The translations under genes were made by a program, and so were the position numbers. DNA of 64,000 bases from Roseitranquillus sp963709765 (lineage in GTDB: Bacteria; Pseudomonadota; Alphaproteobacteria; Rhodobacterales; Rhodobacteraceae), in assembly GCA_963709765.1 (NCBI GenBank), contig CAVPXL010000005.1, positions 62,001 to 126,000 of the forward strand, written 5' to 3'. The notes below the pieces were generated by a model. That model searched no databases and was not told where the DNA came from. It saw only the letters and a program-made list of their open reading frames with translations. Below, piece after piece: positions 46,126 to 56,737 of this stretch; the stretch's first letter is position 1, and each line of letters begins with the position of its first letter.

Positions 46126-46992
46126 ATGGCGGCAGCGCGCGGCTGGAGGTCCACCGGCCGGGCAGGTCTGCTCGGCCTTCTCATCCTGCTGGCCGGGCCG
46201 GCGCAGGCGGCGTGCCGGCAGGCGCTGGTGCTGGCGCTCGACGTGTCGGGGTCGGTGGACGCGGCGGAATACCGGCTGCAGCTCGACGGGGTGGCCGGGG
46301 CGCTGCGGGACGCGCAGGTGCGGGCGGCGCTTCTGTCCAACCCGGACGCGCCGGTGAGCCTGGCGGTGATGGAGTGGTCGGGGGCGGCATTCCAGCGGGT
46401 GATCCTGCCGTGGACATCGCTTGTCGACGGACCGGCGATCGAGGCGGCGGCGGCGCGGGTGGCGGCGACCCGGCGACGCGCCGCGCCGCAGGCCACCGGG
46501 ATCGGGGCGGCGCTGCGCCGGTCGGCGGCGCTGCTGGCGGACGGGCCGGCGTGCTGGCGGCGGACGATCGACGTGTCGGGGGACGGCAAGAACAACGACT
46601 GGCCCGAACCGGACGTCGTGCGCGACGGCGGAACGCTGGGCGGGGTCACGGTCAACGCGCTGGTGATCGCCACGGGCGACACGGCGGCGGAGCTGTCGGC
46701 CTATTTCCAGGCCGAGGTGCTGCACGGGCCGGACGCCTTCGTGGAGGTCGCGCTCGGCTACGCCGATTATGCGCGGGCGATGAAGCGCAAGCTGCTGCGG
46801 GAGGTGGCGACGGTGGCCATCGGGCTGGCGCCGGGCGACGCGAATTCACGCGGGGCGGTGACGGCGGCGGCGGCGAGGCAAACTCGCGGTTTTCACGCGC
46901 CCGCGTCCCTCGCTGCGCTGGCGCAGTCGCCGCGCCTGTCGCCGGACAGGGTCGCTGGCGGGCAACCGGCGGCGGCACCGATCCGAAGGTGA
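46126..46992 (+). CDS. DUF1194 protein (secreted von Willebrand A-like)
   Basis: 288 residues. A signal peptide (GLLGLLILLAGPAQAAC, cleavage near residue 26-29) is followed by a vWA-like domain with the MIDAS-type DVSGSVDAAEYRLQLDGVAG. ATGIGAALRRSAALLADG and TIDVSGDGKNND follow. VTVNALVIATGD and LHGPDAFVEVALGYADYARA are typical of DUF1194. The last 50 or so residues are an atypical Ala-rich extension, perhaps from loss of the usual stop. Periplasmic; function unknown. Confidence 0.88.
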   Translation: MAAARGWRSTGRAGLLGLLILLAGPAQAACRQALVLALDVSGSVDAAEYRLQLDGVAGALRDAQVRAALLSNPDAPVSLAVMEWSGAAFQRVILPWTSLVDGPAIEAAAARVAATRRRAAPQATGIGAALRRSAALLADGPACWRRTIDVSGDGKNNDWPEPDVVRDGGTLGGVTVNALVIATGDTAAELSAYFQAEVLHGPDAFVEVALGYADYARAMKRKLLREVATVAIGLAPGDANSRGAVTAAAARQTRGFHAPASLAALAQSPRLSPDRVAGGQPAAAPIRR

Positions 46993-47073
46993 TGCGTCGC
47001 GACGGGCCCCCTGCGGTGATGCCACAGATGCGCCCCGACCGTCACGGCCCGGACGGCGCCCATCGGACCGGTC

Positions 47074-47247
47074 TCATTCCTCGTGGATGGCGGCGCGGAC
47101 CTTGGCGGCGACTTCAGGCGTGATCTTGAGGTCGTGCGCCTCGCGCGCGTGATCGGCGGCGCGCTTTAGCAGCTTCTCCTCGCTCTCGGCCTTCGCGGAC
47201 CAGTCGCAGCCCGGCATGATGTCGCCGCAATTCAGAACCTTGACCAT
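47074..47247 (-). CDS. DUF1059 family small protein
   Basis: 57 residues: MVKVLNCGDIMPGCDW carries the paired Cys of the DUF1059 metal-site-like motif, followed by KAESEEKLLKRAADHAREAH and a short helix. GGGAGG precedes the ATG at 47247. The longer upstream Ala-rich frame is an artefact of G+C bias. Function unknown. Confidence 0.88.
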   Translation of the reverse strand: MVKVLNCGDIMPGCDWSAKAESEEKLLKRAADHAREAHDLKITPEVAAKVRAAIHEE

Positions 47248-47324
47248 GGCATCCTCCCTGACGCCGGACGCTGTGGCCGCCGCATGGGCGACCGCGCCCG
47301 ACGCACTGGAGTAGACCACGGATC

Positions 47325-47346
47325 GGGGCAGGATGCACCCTGCCCC
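47325..47346 (-). terminator. Hairpin downstream of EF-hand gene
   Basis: An 8-bp perfect stem (GGGGCAGG/CCTGCCCC) with a 6-base loop, between the EF-hand stop (47366) and the DUF1059 gene. There is no T-tract on the minus strand, so it is a weak terminator or an mRNA-stabilising hairpin. Confidence 0.4.
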
Positions 47347-47365
47347 TTTCGGGAGCGCCATCAAC

Positions 47366-48028
47366 TCAGCCGCGACCGCGACCGCCGCCATTGCCGCCGT
47401 TTCCGCCTTTTCCGCCACCGCTGTTGCCGCGCTCGCTGCCGCCGCCGCGCTCGCCCTTGCCGGAGCGATCGCCCTTGCCGGAGCGGCCGGAGCCCCTGTC
47501 GGCCTTCGACGGTTTTCCGCCACGGTCGCCGTCGGTGGCGCGCGCCGATTTCGAGACGTCCCTGCGCGCGGTGCGCGCGGCGCTCCTGTCGGTATCGCCG
47601 CCGCGGACCTCCTCCTTGGAGATGTAGCCGTCGCCGTTGGCGTCCTTGCGCAGAAGGCCCGCGCCGTTGCGCCCGAAGGTGGTCACCATCTCCTTTCGGG
47701 AGAGCAGGCCATCGCCGTCGAGGTCGATGACCGAAAAGGGCAGCGACTTGTTCTGCGGATGCGCGGCGGCGGGCGCGGACGCGGTCTCGTCCTCGTCCGC
47801 TTCGCCGGCGACCTCGCCCGGCGTCAGGGCGCCGTCGCCGTCCACGTCGTCTGCCATCAGGTCTTCGGTGGCGTCCTCGCCGAAGACGGCCTGCATCTCG
47901 TGGCGCTCCAGAAGGCCGTCGCCGTTGGCGTCCACCTCGGAGAACGGCACCCCCCCGGCGAGGGCGGCGCCGGCGGCAAGGCTCGCGGCGAACGCGAGGG
48001 CGGACAGGCGGGCGGGGGATTTCGGCAT
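47366..48028 (-). CDS. Secreted EF-hand calcium-binding protein
   Basis: 220 residues. A signal peptide (LSALAFAASLAAGAALAGG) is followed by four canonical EF-hand loops: DANGDGLLERHE, DVDGDGALTPGE, DLDGDGLLSRKE and DANGDGYISKEE. The last 70 residues or so are low-complexity, basic and Gly-rich (SGRSGKGDRSGKGERGGG). I chose the ATG at 48028 (GGAG 9 bases upstream); an ATG at 48046 would add MTRRSP. Likely a periplasmic Ca2+ buffer or sensor; partner unknown. Confidence 0.85.
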   Translation of the reverse strand: MPKSPARLSALAFAASLAAGAALAGGVPFSEVDANGDGLLERHEMQAVFGEDATEDLMADDVDGDGALTPGEVAGEADEDETASAPAAAHPQNKSLPFSVIDLDGDGLLSRKEMVTTFGRNGAGLLRKDANGDGYISKEEVRGGDTDRSAARTARRDVSKSARATDGDRGGKPSKADRGSGRSGKGDRSGKGERGGGSERGNSGGGKGGNGGNGGGRGRG

Positions 48029-48218
48029 CGGGGATCTCCGGGTCATGTGCGGCGTCTCGGGAGACGGCGCTACCCGATGCGGCGGCACACGCCAAAGGCG
48101 AAGTGCCTCAAATACGGGGCAAAGGCGCGGCATCGCGGGGCGCGGGAGGCACGTTGCCTGTATCCGGCGAAAGCGGTAAGCCCGCCCCGGTTCGCGGCAT
48201 TTCAGGAGAAGGCTCGCC

Positions 48219-49505
48219 ATGTCACATCCGCTCAGGCTCGGCATTGCGGGGCTCGGCACCGTCGGTGCGGGCGTCGTCAAGATCGTGCGGCGGCGCGGGG
48301 CGCTGCTGACGGCGCGGACCGGGCGCGAGATCGCCGTGAGCGCGGTGTCGGCGCGGACCCGCGACAAGGACCGGGGCGTGCCGCTCGGGGGCTACGCCTG
48401 GGAGGACGACCCGGTGGCGCTGGCGCGGCGCGACGACGTGGACGTCTTCGTCGAGCTGATGGGCGGGGCGGACGGGCCGGCCAAGGCGGCGGTGGAGGCC
48501 GCGCTCGACGCCGGCAAGGACGTGGTCACCGCCAACAAGGCGATGATGGCGCTGCACGGGCAGGCGCTGGCCGAGCGGGCCGAGGCGGCGGGCGCGGCGC
48601 TGCGCTTCGAGGCGGCGGTGGCGGGCGGCATCCCGGTGGTCAAGGCCCTGACCGAGGGGCTGGCGGGCAACGAGGTGCAGCGCGTGATGGGCGTGATGAA
48701 CGGCACCTGCAACTACATGCTGACGCGGATGGAGAGCGCGGGGCTGAGCTACGACGAGGTGTTCGAGGAATGCCAGAAGCTCGGCTACCTGGAGGCCGAT
48801 CCGAGCCTCGACGTGGGCGGGATCGACGCGGGCCACAAGCTGGCGCTGCTGGCGGCGATCGCGTTCGGGACGCGGGTGGATTTCGCGGGCGTGGCGATCG
48901 AGGGGATCGAGCGGATCACCATCGCCGACATCCGTCAGGCCGCCGACATGGGGTATCGCATCAAGCTTCTGGGGGTGGCGCAGCGCACCGGGCGCGGGCT
49001 GGAATGCCGCATGTCGCCGTGCCTGGTGCCCGACAGCAGCCCGCTGGGGCAGCTCGAGGCGGCGATGAACATGGTGGTTCTGGAGGGCGACGCGGCCGGG
49101 CAGATCGTGCTGCGCGGGGCGGGCGCCGGCGAAGGGCCGACGGCGAGCGCGGTGATGTCGGACGTGCTCGACCTGGCGCGGGGCACGCGGCTGTCGACGT
49201 TCGGGCAGCCGGCGGCGCAGCTCGAGCCGGCGCCCGCGGCGGCGGCGGCCTCGCCCGCGCCCTATTACCTGCGGATGGCGCTCAAGGACCGGCCGGGGGC
49301 GCTGGCGCGGATCGCGACGGTGCTGGGCGAGGCGGGCATCTCCATCGACCGGATGCGCCAGTACGGCCACGCCGAGACGGTCGCGCCCGTCCTGATCGTG
49401 ACGCACCGCACGACGCGCGCCGCGCTCGACGAGGCGATCGCGCAGATGGGCGGGACCGGCGTCCTGGCCGAGGGGCCGGTGGCGATCCGGATCGAGGAGG
49501 TCTGA
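48219..49505 (+). CDS. hom: Homoserine dehydrogenase
   Basis: NAD(P)H-dependent reduction of aspartate semialdehyde to homoserine. The NAD-binding motif is LGIAGLGTVGAGVVKIV. Catalytic-domain motifs are VVTANKAMMALHG, AAVAGGIPVVKALTEGLAGN, MNGTCNYMLTRMESAG and LGYLEADPSLDVGGIDAGHK. A C-terminal ACT domain (YYLRMALKDRPGALARIATV) gives allosteric control, probably by threonine. AGGAGAAGG precedes the ATG. 428 residues, normal. Confidence 0.96.
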   Translation: MSHPLRLGIAGLGTVGAGVVKIVRRRGALLTARTGREIAVSAVSARTRDKDRGVPLGGYAWEDDPVALARRDDVDVFVELMGGADGPAKAAVEAALDAGKDVVTANKAMMALHGQALAERAEAAGAALRFEAAVAGGIPVVKALTEGLAGNEVQRVMGVMNGTCNYMLTRMESAGLSYDEVFEECQKLGYLEADPSLDVGGIDAGHKLALLAAIAFGTRVDFAGVAIEGIERITIADIRQAADMGYRIKLLGVAQRTGRGLECRMSPCLVPDSSPLGQLEAAMNMVVLEGDAAGQIVLRGAGAGEGPTASAVMSDVLDLARGTRLSTFGQPAAQLEPAPAAAAASPAPYYLRMALKDRPGALARIATVLGEAGISIDRMRQYGHAETVAPVLIVTHRTTRAALDEAIAQMGGTGVLAEGPVAIRIEEV

Positions 49506-49536
49506 GGCGGGAGGGCGCGCGGGGGGCCCGAGCGGA

Positions 49537-50181
49537 ATGCGGAAACCCGGCAGCGTGAGGGGGCTGGAGGACCTGGGGCGGCAACGCCTGTCGCGGCACT
49601 TCTTCATGCGCGACTTTCTCGGCACCGAGATCGGGAACTTCCACGGGATCCCGAACATCCCGCACGATCCCGACCTGGCCCTGGCGGCGGGGCGGCGGCT
49701 GGCGCGGGAGCTGCTCGACCCGCTGGTCGAGACCTTCGGGCCGATCGCGATCCGCTCGGCCTACCGCTCGCCCGAGGTGAACGCGTTCGGCAACGCCCAC
49801 GGGCTGAACTGCGGCAGCAACGAGGCCAACCGGGCCGGCCACATCTGGGACCTGCGGGACGCGGAGGGGCGGATGGGGGCCACCGCCTGCATCGCGATCC
49901 CGTGGTTCGCCGACCGCTACGCGCAGGGGCGCGACTGGCTGGACCTCGCCTGGTGGCTCCACGACCATCTGGAATTCCACGCGGTGACCTTCTTTCCCCG
50001 GCTCGCGGCCTTCAACCTGACCTGGAGGGAGGCGCCGGAGCGGCTGATCTCGTCGTGGATCGGGCCGAAGCGCAGGATCCTGGGGCGCGGCGACGAGACT
50101 GGCCCCGAGGCGGACCGGCGGGCGCGCTACGCCGACTTTCCGCCGTTCCGCGGCATCCCCTACCCCGCCATGCCCGACTGA
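49537..50181 (+). CDS. Peptidase M15-like hypothetical protein
   Basis: 214 residues, not firmly assigned. LLDPLVETFGPIAIRSAYRS, followed by a conserved Asn/His-rich segment (NAHGLNCGSNEANRAGHIWD), resembles the active-site region of D-Ala-D-Ala-carboxypeptidase-like M15 domains. A later HDHLEFHAVTFFPRLAAFNL could supply more metal ligands. There is no signal peptide. It lies between hom and glpX on the same strand, 31 and 65 bases away. Confidence 0.65.
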   Translation: MRKPGSVRGLEDLGRQRLSRHFFMRDFLGTEIGNFHGIPNIPHDPDLALAAGRRLARELLDPLVETFGPIAIRSAYRSPEVNAFGNAHGLNCGSNEANRAGHIWDLRDAEGRMGATACIAIPWFADRYAQGRDWLDLAWWLHDHLEFHAVTFFPRLAAFNLTWREAPERLISSWIGPKRRILGRGDETGPEADRRARYADFPPFRGIPYPAMPD

Positions 50182-50246
50182 CCTTGGCCCGGCCGTTCAA
50201 TGCGGCTACGCACAGTCATTCGCGCGAACAAGAGAGGATGACGCCG

Positions 50247-51212
50247 ATGACCGTAGACCCCAACGTGTTCCATGACCGGATGCTGTCGCTGGGTCTGGCC
50301 CGTGTCAGCGAGGCCGCGGCGTTGGCCTCGGCCCGGCTGATCGGGCGCGGCGACGAGAAGGCCGCGGATCAGGCGGCGGTGAACGCCATGCGCGACCAGC
50401 TCAACCTTCTGGATATCCGCGGCACCGTGGTGATCGGCGAGGGCGAGCGCGACGAGGCGCCCATGCTCTACATCGGCGAGGAAGTCGGAAACGGCACCGG
50501 GCCGGAGGTGGACATCGCGCTCGACCCGCTGGAAGGGACGACGCTGACCGCCAAGGACATGCCGAACGCGCTGACGGTGATCGCCATGGCGCCGCGCGGC
50601 ACGCTGTTGCACGCGCCCGACGTCTACATGGACAAGCTGGCCGTCGGGCCGGGCTATCCGGCGGATGTGGTGAGCCTTGACATGTCGCCCGCCGAGCGGG
50701 TCAACGCGCTGGCCCGCGCGCGCAACTGCACGCCCGAGGACATCACCGTCTGCGTCCTGGAACGGCCGCGCCACGAGGAGATGATCGCCAGCATCCGCTC
50801 CACCGGGGCGGCGATCCGGCTCATCACGGACGGCGACGTGGCCGGCGTGATCCACTGCGCCGAGGCGCAGATCACGGGGATCGACATGTACATGGGCCAG
50901 GGCGGCGCCCCGGAGGGCGTGCTGGCCGCCGCCGCGCTCAAGTGCATGGGCGGGCAGATGTGGGGCCGCCTGATCTTCCGCAACGACGACGAAAGGGCGC
51001 GCGCCGCGAAGGCCGGGATCGACGATCTGGACCGGATCTATTCGCGCGACGAGATGGTGACGCACGAGGTCATCTTCGCCGCGACCGGCGTCACCGACGG
51101 CTCGATCGTGCCCGGGGTGAAGCGCGAGGTCGGCTGGCTCACCTCCGAGACCATCCTGATGCGCTCCAAGACCGGCTCGGTGCGCCGCGTGAGCTATCGC
51201 AACCCGGCCTGA
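50247..51212 (+). CDS. glpX: Class II fructose-1,6-bisphosphatase
   Basis: 321 residues. GlpX motifs: VVIGEGERDEAPMLYIGEEV, IALDPLEGTTLTAKDMPNAL, RLITDGDVAGVIHCAE and GQGGAPEGVLAAAAL. Gluconeogenic or Calvin-cycle phosphatase. I chose the ATG at 50247 because AGAGG lies 9 bases upstream; the ATG at 50238 abuts the Shine-Dalgarno sequence and is unlikely. Confidence 0.95.
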   Translation: MTVDPNVFHDRMLSLGLARVSEAAALASARLIGRGDEKAADQAAVNAMRDQLNLLDIRGTVVIGEGERDEAPMLYIGEEVGNGTGPEVDIALDPLEGTTLTAKDMPNALTVIAMAPRGTLLHAPDVYMDKLAVGPGYPADVVSLDMSPAERVNALARARNCTPEDITVCVLERPRHEEMIASIRSTGAAIRLITDGDVAGVIHCAEAQITGIDMYMGQGGAPEGVLAAAALKCMGGQMWGRLIFRNDDERARAAKAGIDDLDRIYSRDEMVTHEVIFAATGVTDGSIVPGVKREVGWLTSETILMRSKTGSVRRVSYRNPA

Positions 51213-51385
51213 GGGCAGGATCTTCGTGACATGGCGGGTCGCTCCGGCGGCCTGCTGACGCTTCGCGGGGCGGCTTGGGCCGGCGCGATCGGGGCGCTGT
51301 GACCGGCCGGGCGGGATTCGCTGTTTCTTTGCGGGCGCGATCATCATATGGTGACCCCCAGAGCAATGATAACGAGATGTGGTGC

Positions 51386-53146
<1,761 letters not shown>

Positions 53147-53232
53147 AGCCGACGTGGGGGAAAGCGCGCGAAAAAGGGCCTTGCCCTCGCACCGCGCTTT
53201 GCCTAGAAACCGCCGCACGCGAAGCGCATGCT

Positions 53233-53307
53233 GGCCCGTTCGTCTATCGGTTAGGACGCCAGGTTTTCAACCTGGAAAGAGGGGTTCGATTCCCCTACGG
53301 GCTACCA
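53233..53307 (+). tRNA. tRNA-Glu (anticodon TTC)
   Basis: A 75-base cloverleaf with encoded CCA. The acceptor is GGCCCGT/ACGGGCT and the anticodon stem-loop is CCAGG-TTTTCAA-CCTGG. The T arm GGGG-TTCGATT-CCCC is perfect. The 5' and 3' flanks show no direct repeat of the tRNA 3' end, so there is no sign of an attachment-site duplication here. Confidence 0.97.
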
Positions 53308-53675
53308 CTCCCTGAAGAACCGGTCCCTGGTTTCGGTGGGCGGCCTGCCGCCTTGATTGCGGCGGCCAAGCGCGCGCATCTGGTTCGGTTCGCCGGTCCC
53401 GGGTCGCCAGACCGATTATCCGGCACGCGGAATTCGACGGCGGCCGGCGCGGCGAGCTTCTGGATGCGACGTTCCTTGGCCGCTGCGGGCGATGCAAGCA
53501 GAAACGCGCCGGGCCTCACCACGCAGATGGTCCCAGCCCCGCAGACTCGCCTCATGGCCCACCCCCGAGGCGTCGGAACTGGCGGCCAACCCGCCGCGGG
53601 TCCTCGCGCGGGCGGAGTGTCAAGACCCGCGAGCCAGGCCCCCGCGTTGAACGCCGGCACCGGTTCGCAAGAGCT
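53308..53675. other. Intergenic stretch without a supported gene
   Basis: 368 bases between tRNA-Glu and the GntR-type regulator gene. An 86-codon minus-strand frame starting near 53555 reads into the tRNA 3' end. It has no Shine-Dalgarno sequence or family match, so it is not called. Confidence 0.45.
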
Positions 53676-54356
53676 TCAGGGGCGCGAAAGACGCGCCTGG
53701 TGTGCGGTATTCTCGATATGTTCATGCATCGCGGCCGATGCAGCGTCGGGATCGCGCGCCGAGAGCGCCGCGGCAACGACCGCATGTTCGCCGATGGATT
53801 CCACCATCCGCGCCTCGGCGGTGTAGGGGATCGGCTGACGCTGCGTGGCCACCAGAAGGTCCTGGATCGACTGGTAGAGCGTGCGCAGGACGGCGTTCGG
53901 GCACGCATCGACGATCAACCGGTGAAACCGCAGATCCGCCTCGACATGCATCACGAGGTCGCCGGATTCCCAGGCGCTGGCGAATTCCGCGTTGGCCGCT
54001 TCGAGCGCCCGCGCCACGCTGGCAGGGAAATGCGGCGCGGCGAGGCGGCAGATCTCGGTCTCGATCAGGGCGCGGGTTCCGAACACGTCGGACATCTCGA
54101 ACTGGCCTTCGAACCGCCAGCCGGCCGTGGGGCGCGCATCGGGGTCGGCTATGAAGCTGCCGCGGGCGGGGAGCGTCTCCACCAGGCCGAGCGTCTCGAG
54201 CGTCAGCAGCGCCTCGCGCACCATCGGGCGCGAGACGGAAAAGCGCACGGCCAGGTCCCGCTGCGACGGCAGGCGGGTCCCTTGCGGCAATTCGCCCGAG
54301 CGGATCATCGCCTGCAGCTTGCCGGCCAGGGCGCGTGCGACGGGTGTCTTGTCCAA
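53676..54356 (-). CDS. FadR/GntR-family transcriptional regulator (FCD domain)
   Basis: 226 residues from a TTG at 54356, which has AGAGG 7 bases upstream; no ATG fits the family start. The winged HTH is LPSQRDLAVRFSVSRPMVRE, followed by LETLGLVETLPARGSFIAD. The FCD effector domain has RALIETEICRLAAPHFP and HVEADLRFHRLIVDACPN, plus the third metal-type His in SIGEHAVVAAALSARD. It is divergent from the ABC operon at 54482 and probably represses it in response to an acid or amino acid. Confidence 0.88.
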   Translation of the reverse strand: MDKTPVARALAGKLQAMIRSGELPQGTRLPSQRDLAVRFSVSRPMVREALLTLETLGLVETLPARGSFIADPDARPTAGWRFEGQFEMSDVFGTRALIETEICRLAAPHFPASVARALEAANAEFASAWESGDLVMHVEADLRFHRLIVDACPNAVLRTLYQSIQDLLVATQRQPIPYTAEARMVESIGEHAVVAAALSARDPDAASAAMHEHIENTAHQARLSRP

Positions 54357-54481
54357 CCTGAAACCTCTTGTCTCAACGGAGCCGACGCGGCGCTTGCAAT
54401 CGCGCGCGGCTCGTGGTCCGAATTTGGTCAGACCGGTTTGGCCGGTCAACATGCGAAACAAGAACCAACAGGGAAAATCAG

Positions 54482-55277
54482 ATGCTCGGCAGAAAGATAA
54501 CACGCGCCGCGCTCGGCCTCGCGCTCGCCACTGGCACGGCGTTCGCGGCTCAGGCGCAGGAGACGCTGACGGTCGGCGCCAACATCGGCAACGTGCCGTG
54601 GGAATTCCAGGACGAATTCAGGCGAGTACGTCGGTTTCGAGATCGACCTCGTGAACGCGGTGGCGGACCGGCTCGGCGCCGAAGTGGAGATCGTGAACAT
54701 CCCGTTCAACGGGCTCTTCTCGGCCGTGCAGTCGGGCCGGATCGACATCGCCACCTCGTCGATCACGATCACCGACGAGCGGCTGGAATTGGTGTCGTTC
54801 GCGCAGCCCTATTACGACAGCGACCAGTCGCTGACCACGGGCGCGAACGGGCCGCAGAGTCTGGGCGAGATGAACGGCAAGGTCGTCGGCGTCGATACCG
54901 GCTCGACCGGCGACATGTGGGCGACCGAGCATTCGGACGAGAACGGCTTTGCCGAGATCCGCCGCTACGAGGGCCTTGCGCCCGCCATGCTGGACCTGCA
55001 GGCCGGGCGCATCGACGGCTACATCTCCGACATCCCCGCCCTGCTCTACTACACCAAGGACAAGCCCGACCTGCAGGTGGTCGAGCGCATCGAGACCGGC
55101 GAGAAGTACTCGATGATGTTCGCCAAGGACGCCGAACTGGCGAGCCGGGTGAACGACGTGCTGACGGCGCTGAAGGAAGAGGGCGTTGTGGCCGAGTTGC
55201 ACGAAAAGTGGTTCGGCGCGGCTCCGGAGGACACCACCTCCACGGCGACCGTTCTGCCGATGCCGACGCTCGACTGA
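54482..55277 (+). pseudogene. Amino-acid ABC substrate-binding protein (SBP family 3), one frameshift
   Basis: A signal peptide (LGLALATGTAFAAQAQ) and the domain start VGANIGNVPWEFQDE are in the first frame. The rest (GEYVGFEIDLVNAVADRLG, FSAVQSGRIDIATSSITITD, to the stop at 55277) is in another. The break is at 54617-54618, where GACGAATTCAGG has one T too many; GACGAATCAGG gives a seamless QDESGEYVGFEIDL. There is no other damage over 265 codons. It is the first gene of a plus-strand operon opposite the FadR-type regulator. Confidence 0.88.
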
Positions 55278-55284
55278 GCTGGCC

Positions 55285-55305
55285 GGGCCGGCGTCACGCC
55301 GGCCC
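55285..55305 (+). promoter_or_regulatory. Intercistronic hairpin after the second binding-protein gene
   Basis: GGGCCGGCG-TCA-CGCCGGCCC, a perfect 9-bp stem 7 bases after the SBP stop and 13 bases before the permease ATG, with no T-tract. It occupies the same operon position as the hairpin at 23293-23329. Confidence 0.6.
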
Positions 55306-55318
55306 GCCTCACGCCGCA

Positions 55319-55990
55319 ATGGATATCTTCGACACCTTCTTCAATCTCGAGGTCCTGGCGCGGACCTGGCCGCTGCTGATGCGCGGACTCTGGGTCACGG
55401 CTCAGCTTGGCGCGGCCTCGATCGTGGCGGGGCTGGCGCTCGGCCTGCTGGTGGCCCTCACGCGGCTTTACGCGCCGGCATTCGTGCGGGTGGCGTGCCG
55501 CGCCTACATCGACATCTTCCGGTCGATCCCGCTGCTCGTCTTGCTGATCATCGTTTATTACGCCCTGCCCTTCGTGGGCCTGCGGCTGTCGCCGTTCGCG
55601 TCGGCCATGGCGGCGCTGACGCTCGTCTCGGGGGCCTACACGGCGGAAATCTTTCGCGCCGGGATCGAGGCGGTTCCGAAGGGCCAGTTCGAGGCTTCGG
55701 GGGCGCTCGGCCTCACGCCGCTTCAGACCATGATCGACGTGATCCTGCCGCAGGCCGTGCGGATCGTGATCCCGCCGCTCACCAACAACTCGATCAATGT
55801 GGTCAAGGACACGGCGCTGGCCTCGGTCGTCGCGATGCCGGACCTGCTCAAGCAGGCGACGCAGGCGCAGGCGCTGGCCGCGAACCCCAGTCCGCTGATC
55901 GGCGCGGCCGCGATCTACATCCTGTTCCTGTGGCCGTTCGTGGCGCTCGTCTCGCGGATGGAGCGGCGCTTTGCGGCGGGGCGGCGCTGA
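55319..55990 (+). CDS. PAAT ABC transporter permease
   Basis: 223 residues with about five helices. IDIFRSIPLLVLLIIVYYAL is the membrane-entry motif and EIFRAGIEAVPKGQFEASGA, followed by LGLTPLQTM, is the EAA loop. ILPQAVRIVIPPLTNNSINV and VKDTALASVVAMPDLLKQAT are typical of the family. The ATG at 55319 lacks a strong ribosome-binding site and follows a hairpin. Its stop overlaps the ATPase start as TGATG. Confidence 0.92.
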   Translation: MDIFDTFFNLEVLARTWPLLMRGLWVTAQLGAASIVAGLALGLLVALTRLYAPAFVRVACRAYIDIFRSIPLLVLLIIVYYALPFVGLRLSPFASAMAALTLVSGAYTAEIFRAGIEAVPKGQFEASGALGLTPLQTMIDVILPQAVRIVIPPLTNNSINVVKDTALASVVAMPDLLKQATQAQALAANPSPLIGAAAIYILFLWPFVALVSRMERRFAAGRR

Positions 55991-56724
55991 TGGGGTTCGT
56001 CAGCATCCGCAACCTGCGCAAGTCGTTCGGCACGTTCGAGGCGCTGAAGGGCATCGACCTGGAGATCGAGAAGGGCGAGGTCGTCTGCGTGATCGGGCCG
56101 TCGGGCTCGGGCAAGTCGACGCTCATCCGCTGCATCAACCTGCTCGAGCCATTCGCGAAAGAGAGCGAGATCCGCGTCGACGACATCCCAGTCGTGGCGG
56201 GCCGCGCGCTGGCCAAGGTGCGCGCCGAGGTCGGGATGGTCTTCCAGTCGTTCAACCTCTTCCCCCACCTGACCGTGCGGGAAAACATCATGCTGGCACC
56301 GCGCCGGGTGCGCAAAGCCGGCCGCGAGGAAGCCGCGCGCGCAGCCGACCGGCTTCTGGCGCGCGTGGGGATCGGCGAGCAGGCCGACAAATACCCCGCG
56401 CACCTCTCCGGCGGGCAGCAGCAGCGGGTGGCCATCGCCCGCGCGCTGGCCATGGAGCCGCAGGTGATGCTCTTCGACGAGCCGACCTCGGCGCTCGACC
56501 CCGAGATGGTAGGCGAGGTGCTCGACGTCATGCGCGACCTCGCCGGGACCGGCGTCACGATGGTTGTCGTGACCCACGAAATGGGCTTTGCCCGGCAGGT
56601 CGCGGACCGCGTGATCTTCATGGATGGCGGCCAGATCGTCGAGGCGGGCCCCCCCGAACAGGTTCTCGGCGCCCCGCGCGAGGCGCGTACGCGCGACTTC
56701 CTCGGCGCCGTTCTCAATCACTGA
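55990..56724 (+). CDS. PAAT ABC transporter ATP-binding protein
   Basis: 244 residues. Walker A is GPSGSGKST, the Q-loop is GMVFQSFNLFPHLT, the signature is LSGGQQQRVAIARAL, Walker B is VMLFDEPTSALDPEM, and the switch His is in VVTHEMGFARQVADRV. It is translationally coupled to the permease. Only one permease is present, so the transporter probably uses a homodimeric channel. Confidence 0.93.
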   Translation: MGFVSIRNLRKSFGTFEALKGIDLEIEKGEVVCVIGPSGSGKSTLIRCINLLEPFAKESEIRVDDIPVVAGRALAKVRAEVGMVFQSFNLFPHLTVRENIMLAPRRVRKAGREEAARAADRLLARVGIGEQADKYPAHLSGGQQQRVAIARALAMEPQVMLFDEPTSALDPEMVGEVLDVMRDLAGTGVTMVVVTHEMGFARQVADRVIFMDGGQIVEAGPPEQVLGAPREARTRDFLGAVLNH

Positions 56725-56737
56725 ACAAGGACAGACG

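Noticed and set aside
53233..53307. tRNA-Glu as attachment site of a genomic island downstream
   Set aside because: No integrase gene and no repeated tRNA 3' end were seen in the window.
53297..53555. 86-codon minus-strand frame ending in tRNA-Glu
   Set aside because: No ribosome-binding site, no recognisable family, and it runs into the tRNA; kept as non-coding.
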